A DNA stretch of 9,030 nucleotides from a bacterium UBP2_UBA4780 (GTDB lineage Bacteria; Edwardsbacteria; AC1; EtOH8), in the NCBI GenBank assembly GCA_002403115.1, contig DHHE01000192.1, positions 1-9,030 of the forward strand. Reading direction: 5' to 3'. The position numbers and the translations under genes are program-made. Under the pieces are notes generated by a model. The model worked only from the letters and a program-made list of their open reading frames with translations, was not told the DNA's origin and made no database searches. The first letter of the stretch is position 1, and every line of letters begins with the position of its first letter. Positions 6,677 to 9,030 of the stretch are shown piece by piece.

Positions 6677-7368
6677 AACGCATCACCCCCATTCTGCTGG
6701 CATGCCTGGCCGCCGCCGGCTGCGTGCCTCCGAACCGCGACGACGGCTTCCGGGCCAGGAAGCCCCTGGGCGCCGTCCCGGCGGACAGCGGGCTTACGGC
6801 CCCGGCCGACACGGCCCAGGCCGGTGACGCCCCCAGCCGGTCGCCTTTCGGCTTTTCGGTGGAGCTTCAGGGGGCGGCCGAGCTGCATTTCACCGACGAG
6901 GAGGGGCGCCACACCGGGCCGGCCACGGCCGGGGAATACCTGCCGGTGCTGGAGGCGGCCCTGAGGAACCCGACGCTGCACGAGCAGGAGCGGGCCGGCC
7001 TGGAGAGGATGCGGGACCAGATCAGGCGCACCGGCAGCGCGTCCGGGATGGCCGTCACCAGGAGGATCCCGAACCTTGACTACCGGGTCAGGGCCGGCTC
7101 GGTGCAGGCGACCTACCTGGGAGCGGACGCGCTGGACATGAGGGTGGTTCCGGCCGACCACGCGCTCTTCCAGCTGACAGTGAAGACCTGGGACCGGGAG
7201 ATGGTGCGGACGGCGGCCTACAGCTTCTCGGCCGGCCCCGGCCAGGAGGGCGGCATGGACGTCCACGCCCTGATGGACGACATGACCCTTTCCTGGGACG
7301 CCAACGGCGACGGCGAGCCGGACAGGGATATCTCCCCCACCAGGTCCGGGGCGGACCGACGTCGATAG
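6673..7368 (+). CDS. Putative lipoprotein with C-terminal Asp-rich calcium-loop-like motif, unknown function
   Basis: A 231-residue protein that I do not recognise. The N-terminus MKRITPILLACLAAAGC is a short lipoprotein signal peptide: positively charged start, hydrophobic core, and AAGC with Cys17 as the probable lipidated residue. The lipobox is atypical in having Ala rather than Leu at -3 but is still permissible. A low-complexity Pro/Ala/Asp linker covers about 18-55. A globular part follows (ELHFTDEEGRHTGPATAGEY, then YRVRAGSVQATYLGADALDMRVVPADHALFQLTVKTWDRE). Near the end, Asp209-Ala-Asn211-Gly-Asp213-Gly-Glu-Pro-Asp217-Arg-Asp219 has the spacing of an EF-hand/dockerin-like calcium loop, followed by an Arg-rich tail. 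ATG 6673 overlaps the endonuclease gene stop (ATGA), with AGGAAGGG just upstream. It is probably anchored in the outer or inner membrane facing the periplasm; the role is unknown. Confidence 0.8.
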   Translation: MKRITPILLACLAAAGCVPPNRDDGFRARKPLGAVPADSGLTAPADTAQAGDAPSRSPFGFSVELQGAAELHFTDEEGRHTGPATAGEYLPVLEAALRNPTLHEQERAGLERMRDQIRRTGSASGMAVTRRIPNLDYRVRAGSVQATYLGADALDMRVVPADHALFQLTVKTWDREMVRTAAYSFSAGPGQEGGMDVHALMDDMTLSWDANGDGEPDRDISPTRSGADRRR

Positions 7369-7369
7369 C

Positions 7370-7390
7370 GTTATACCATAATAGTATAGC
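7370..7390. promoter_or_regulatory. Inverted repeat in AT-rich gap before dinB, candidate operator/promoter
   Basis: The 24-base gap between the lipoprotein stop and dinB is strikingly AT-rich against its surroundings. It contains GTTATAC - 7 bases - GTATAGC, an inverted repeat matching at 6 of 7 positions per arm. CATAAT (7377-7382), in the spacer, resembles a -10 hexamer, but no convincing -35 element sits at the right distance. The position directly in front of a translesion polymerase gene makes an operator plausible. The repeat does not match the LexA boxes I know, so the regulator is unknown. Confidence 0.4.
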
Positions 7391-7392
7391 AT

Positions 7393-8571
7393 ATGGCCCG
7401 CATCTCCAGGCTGATCGCCCACGTGGACATGGACAGCTTCTTCACCGCGGTGGAGGTGCTGGACGACCCGTCCCTGGCGGGCAAGCCGGTGATGGTGGGG
7501 GCCGATCCCAGGGGGGGGCGGGGCCGGGGAGTGGTGTCGGCGGCGTCATACGAAGCCCGGCGCTTCGGCGTCCACTCGGCCATGCCGGTATCCCGGGCCT
7601 TCCGGCTGTGCCCCCGCGGCGTGTTCCTTCCCGGCCGGATGGAAAGGTACCAGGAGGTTTCCGGCCAGGTGATGACGGTGCTGTCCGGTTTCACACCGGT
7701 CATGGAACAGATATCGGTGGACGAGGCATTCTTGGACCTGACAGGGTGCGGCCGCCTATTGGGCGGTCCGGGGGAAACGGGCGTCAAGATAAAAAAAGCG
7801 GTCAAGGCCGCCACCGGGCTGACGGCCTCGGTGGGGCTGGGGCCCAACAAGCTGGCGGCCAAGATCGCATCCGACCTGGAGAAGCCGGACGGTCTGGTGG
7901 TGGTGGCCCAGCCCGACGTCGGAGTATTCCTTTCATCACTGCCCATCCGCAGGCTTTGGGGCATCGGACCCAAGACCGAGGAGGCCCTCAAGAAAAAGTT
8001 CCGGGTGGCAACGGTCGGCGAGCTGGCCGGCATCCCGCCGGAGCGGCTGGAGAAAGAGTACGGGCTGATGGGCCGGTACCTGCACCAGAGGGCCAACGGC
8101 GTGGACGACGACCCGGTGGGAGGGGACGAGGAGGCCAAGTCCATCGGTAGGGAGACGACCTTCGACTCAGACACTTCGGACCAAAAGCAGATCCATAAAA
8201 CACTGGTTTATCTGTGCGACCGGGTGGCCGGAAGACTCCGGGCTTCGGGCGCGGCCGGGCGCACCGTCACCCTGAAGCTGCGCTACGAGTCTTTCGAGAC
8301 CCACACCTTCCGCCAGACACTGGCCGCGCCCACCGACGTCTACCGGGAGATCCTGGAGCTGGCCGAAATGCTGTTCCAGAACAACTATATGGCGGGGAGA
8401 AAGGTCAGGCTGCTGGGGGTGTCGGTTTCCAACTTCTCGGATTCCCCCGAACTCGGGCTGTTCGATGAGACGGGGAAAAACCGCGAAAAGCAGCGCAAGG
8501 TGGAGCTGGCGGTGGACAAGGTGAGGGGCAAGTACGGCAAGCGATCGGTGTTGCGGGCCGGGGAGCTGTGA
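7393..8571 (+). CDS. dinB: DNA polymerase IV (DinB, Y-family translesion polymerase)
   Basis: A full-length Y-family polymerase (392 residues) that copies past damaged bases and is error-prone on undamaged DNA. The palm metal ligands are Asp12 (HVDMDSFF) and Asp110-Glu111 (SVDEAFLD). Phe17 occupies the steric-gate position (E. coli Phe13) that excludes ribonucleotides. ASYEARRFGVHSAMP is the finger signature, and a helix-hairpin-helix (LWGIGPKTEEALKK) follows in the thumb. The little-finger domain ends with ELGLF (353-357), a probable beta-clamp-binding pentapeptide, then a basic tail of about 35 residues (GKNREKQRKVELAV...). The start is fixed by an in-frame TAG at 7387-7389 just before ATG 7393. 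No Shine-Dalgarno sequence is visible, unlike the genes upstream. Codons 40-46 create a G8 run and further G tracts. It is probably damage-inducible, but no recognisable LexA box is present. Confidence 0.96.
   Translation: MARISRLIAHVDMDSFFTAVEVLDDPSLAGKPVMVGADPRGGRGRGVVSAASYEARRFGVHSAMPVSRAFRLCPRGVFLPGRMERYQEVSGQVMTVLSGFTPVMEQISVDEAFLDLTGCGRLLGGPGETGVKIKKAVKAATGLTASVGLGPNKLAAKIASDLEKPDGLVVVAQPDVGVFLSSLPIRRLWGIGPKTEEALKKKFRVATVGELAGIPPERLEKEYGLMGRYLHQRANGVDDDPVGGDEEAKSIGRETTFDSDTSDQKQIHKTLVYLCDRVAGRLRASGAAGRTVTLKLRYESFETHTFRQTLAAPTDVYREILELAEMLFQNNYMAGRKVRLLGVSVSNFSDSPELGLFDETGKNREKQRKVELAVDKVRGKYGKRSVLRAGEL
7511..7529 (+). other. G8 homopolymer and G-quadruplex-capable segment inside dinB
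   Basis: Early in dinB the coding strand reads G8-C-G4-CC-G4, produced by codons for the conserved Arg/Gly-rich loop (AGG GGG GGG CGG GGC CGG GGA). The G8 run can supply two G3 tracts, so the four tracts and loops of 1-2 bases meet the usual G-quadruplex pattern. A homopolymer of eight also allows slippage, which would frameshift dinB early. Whether either occurs is inference. Confidence 0.5.
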
Positions 8572-8579
8572 ATTCATCT

Positions 8580-8603
8580 CACAAAGGCGCAAAGGCACAA
8601 AGA
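8580..8603 (+). repeat. Three tandem 8-base units (CACAAAGG type) upstream of GxxExxY gene
   Basis: Units are CACAAAGG, CGCAAAGG and CACAAAGA, back to back, starting 9 bases after the dinB stop. They lie in the 78-base AT-rich gap 8572-8649, which shows no clear terminator hairpin and no convincing promoter pair. From general familiarity, CACAAAGG/CGCAAAGG-like tracts often occur next to GxxExxY genes in environmental genomes; that association is recalled, not tested here. Three degenerate short units without spacers do not make a CRISPR. Confidence 0.6.
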
Positions 8604-8649
8604 ACAGTTACATTTTCTCAAGTGATAAGTTTACAGTGAATGTGTTGCC

Positions 8650-9030
8650 ATGAAGGAAAACGATATCGGAAGAATCATTGTCGACTGCGCGATAAACTTG
8701 CATAAAGAATTAGGCCCAGGCCTTCTGGAATCAGTCTACGAGGCAATTTTTGCCCATGAATTAGAGCGACGGGGATTACTCGTCAAAAGACAGGTTCCGA
8801 TTCCAATTGAGTACCACGGAGTTAAGTTCAATGAGGGTTTCAGGGCCGACATGATTGTCGACGAGAAAGTAATAGTAGAACTGAAATCAGTCGAAACCTT
8901 GAACGACGCCCATAAAAAGCAAGTATTAACTTATTTGAAACTTACCGGCATCAAACTGGGGTATCTGCTGAACTTCGGGGAAGCGTTGATGAAAAACGGC
9001 ATCGTACGGATTATAAACGGTAAAATAGAA
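8650..9030 (+). CDS. GxxExxY-family protein, PD-(D/E)XK nuclease-like fold (3' end not in window)
   Basis: The frame runs from ATG 8650 to the last base (127 codons) without a stop. The family is usually about 125-130 residues, so only the last few codons can be missing. The name-giving motif is Gly24-Leu-Leu-Glu27-Ser-Val-Tyr30. A PD-(D/E)XK-like core is visible: FRADMIVDEKVIVELKS with Asp67, Glu77 and Lys79, then Gln91-Val-Leu-Thr-Tyr95. The function of GxxExxY proteins is not established; nuclease activity is only inferred from the fold. An in-frame TAA at 8626-8628 leaves ATG 8650 as the only ATG/GTG/TTG start before the motif, and the ribosome-binding site is weak. The gene is much more AT-rich than everything upstream (its first 60 bases contain 23 G+C, whereas 8221-8280 in dinB contains about 46). 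This points to a different origin, perhaps horizontal transfer. Confidence 0.88.
   Translation, partial: MKENDIGRIIVDCAINLHKELGPGLLESVYEAIFAHELERRGLLVKRQVPIPIEYHGVKFNEGFRADMIVDEKVIVELKSVETLNDAHKKQVLTYLKLTGIKLGYLLNFGEALMKNGIVRIINGKIE

Noticed and set aside
7370..7390. LexA box in front of dinB
   Set aside because: The half-sites do not match the LexA boxes I know (CTG-N10-CAG, CGAAC-N4-GTTCG, GTTC-N7-GTTC or the Xanthomonas type). It is kept only as a candidate operator for an unknown factor.
8580..8603. CRISPR-like array
   Set aside because: Units are 8 bases, contiguous and without spacers, and no cas gene is present.
8572..8649. Transcription terminator after dinB
   Set aside because: No GC-rich hairpin followed by a T-run is visible. 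The only pairing found is a 5-base ACATT/AATGT repeat 24 bases apart, which is not significant.

Overview
The window is GC-rich Gram-negative bacterial DNA carrying a dense run of co-directional genes, all on the + strand. It holds an LPS-core/cell-surface glycosylation cluster set between housekeeping and DNA-repair genes. LPS biology is indicated by a GmhB-type heptose-bisphosphate phosphatase, three WaaE/KdtX-like family 2 glycosyltransferases, a GT4 glycosyltransferase and a GT9 heptosyltransferase-like protein. Codon use is rich in AGG (Arg) and ATA (Ile) despite the high GC. I cannot name the phylum from the sequence alone.

Layout: 1-1008 is the 3' part of tyrS, cut by the window edge just after where the HIGH motif would lie. 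From 1015 to 7368 come eight genes with almost no spacing: gmhB, three tandem GT2 genes, GT4, GT9, an endonuclease III-family gene and a small lipoprotein gene. Most neighbours overlap by ATGA or GTGA, or by 17 bases, so the block looks like one translationally coupled transcription unit. A 24-base AT-rich gap with an inverted repeat separates it from dinB (DNA polymerase IV, 7393-8571). An AT-rich 78-base gap with an 8-base tandem repeat then leads into a GxxExxY-family gene (8650 onward) that is still open at the window end and has clearly different base composition.

How the genes may work together (inference): GmhB dephosphorylates heptose bisphosphate on the way to nucleotide-activated heptose. 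A GT9 enzyme could transfer heptose, and the GT2 and GT4 enzymes could extend the core with hexoses. The endonuclease III homologue and the lipoprotein share the transcription unit but have no obvious role in glycan synthesis. DinB is a translesion polymerase and appears to have its own control region.

Most of the window is ordinary. The points most worth a second look are: a GmhB with a degenerate zinc site; a middle GT2 paralogue with an altered acidic motif; a TyrRS lacking a usually conserved tyrosine-contacting Gln; a near-identical AT-rich hinge segment shared by the GT4 and GT9 genes; a G8 tract/G-quadruplex candidate in dinB; the inverted repeat before dinB; and the atypical GxxExxY gene with its CACAAAGG repeats. 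I found no mobile element, CRISPR array, RNA gene or clear terminator.
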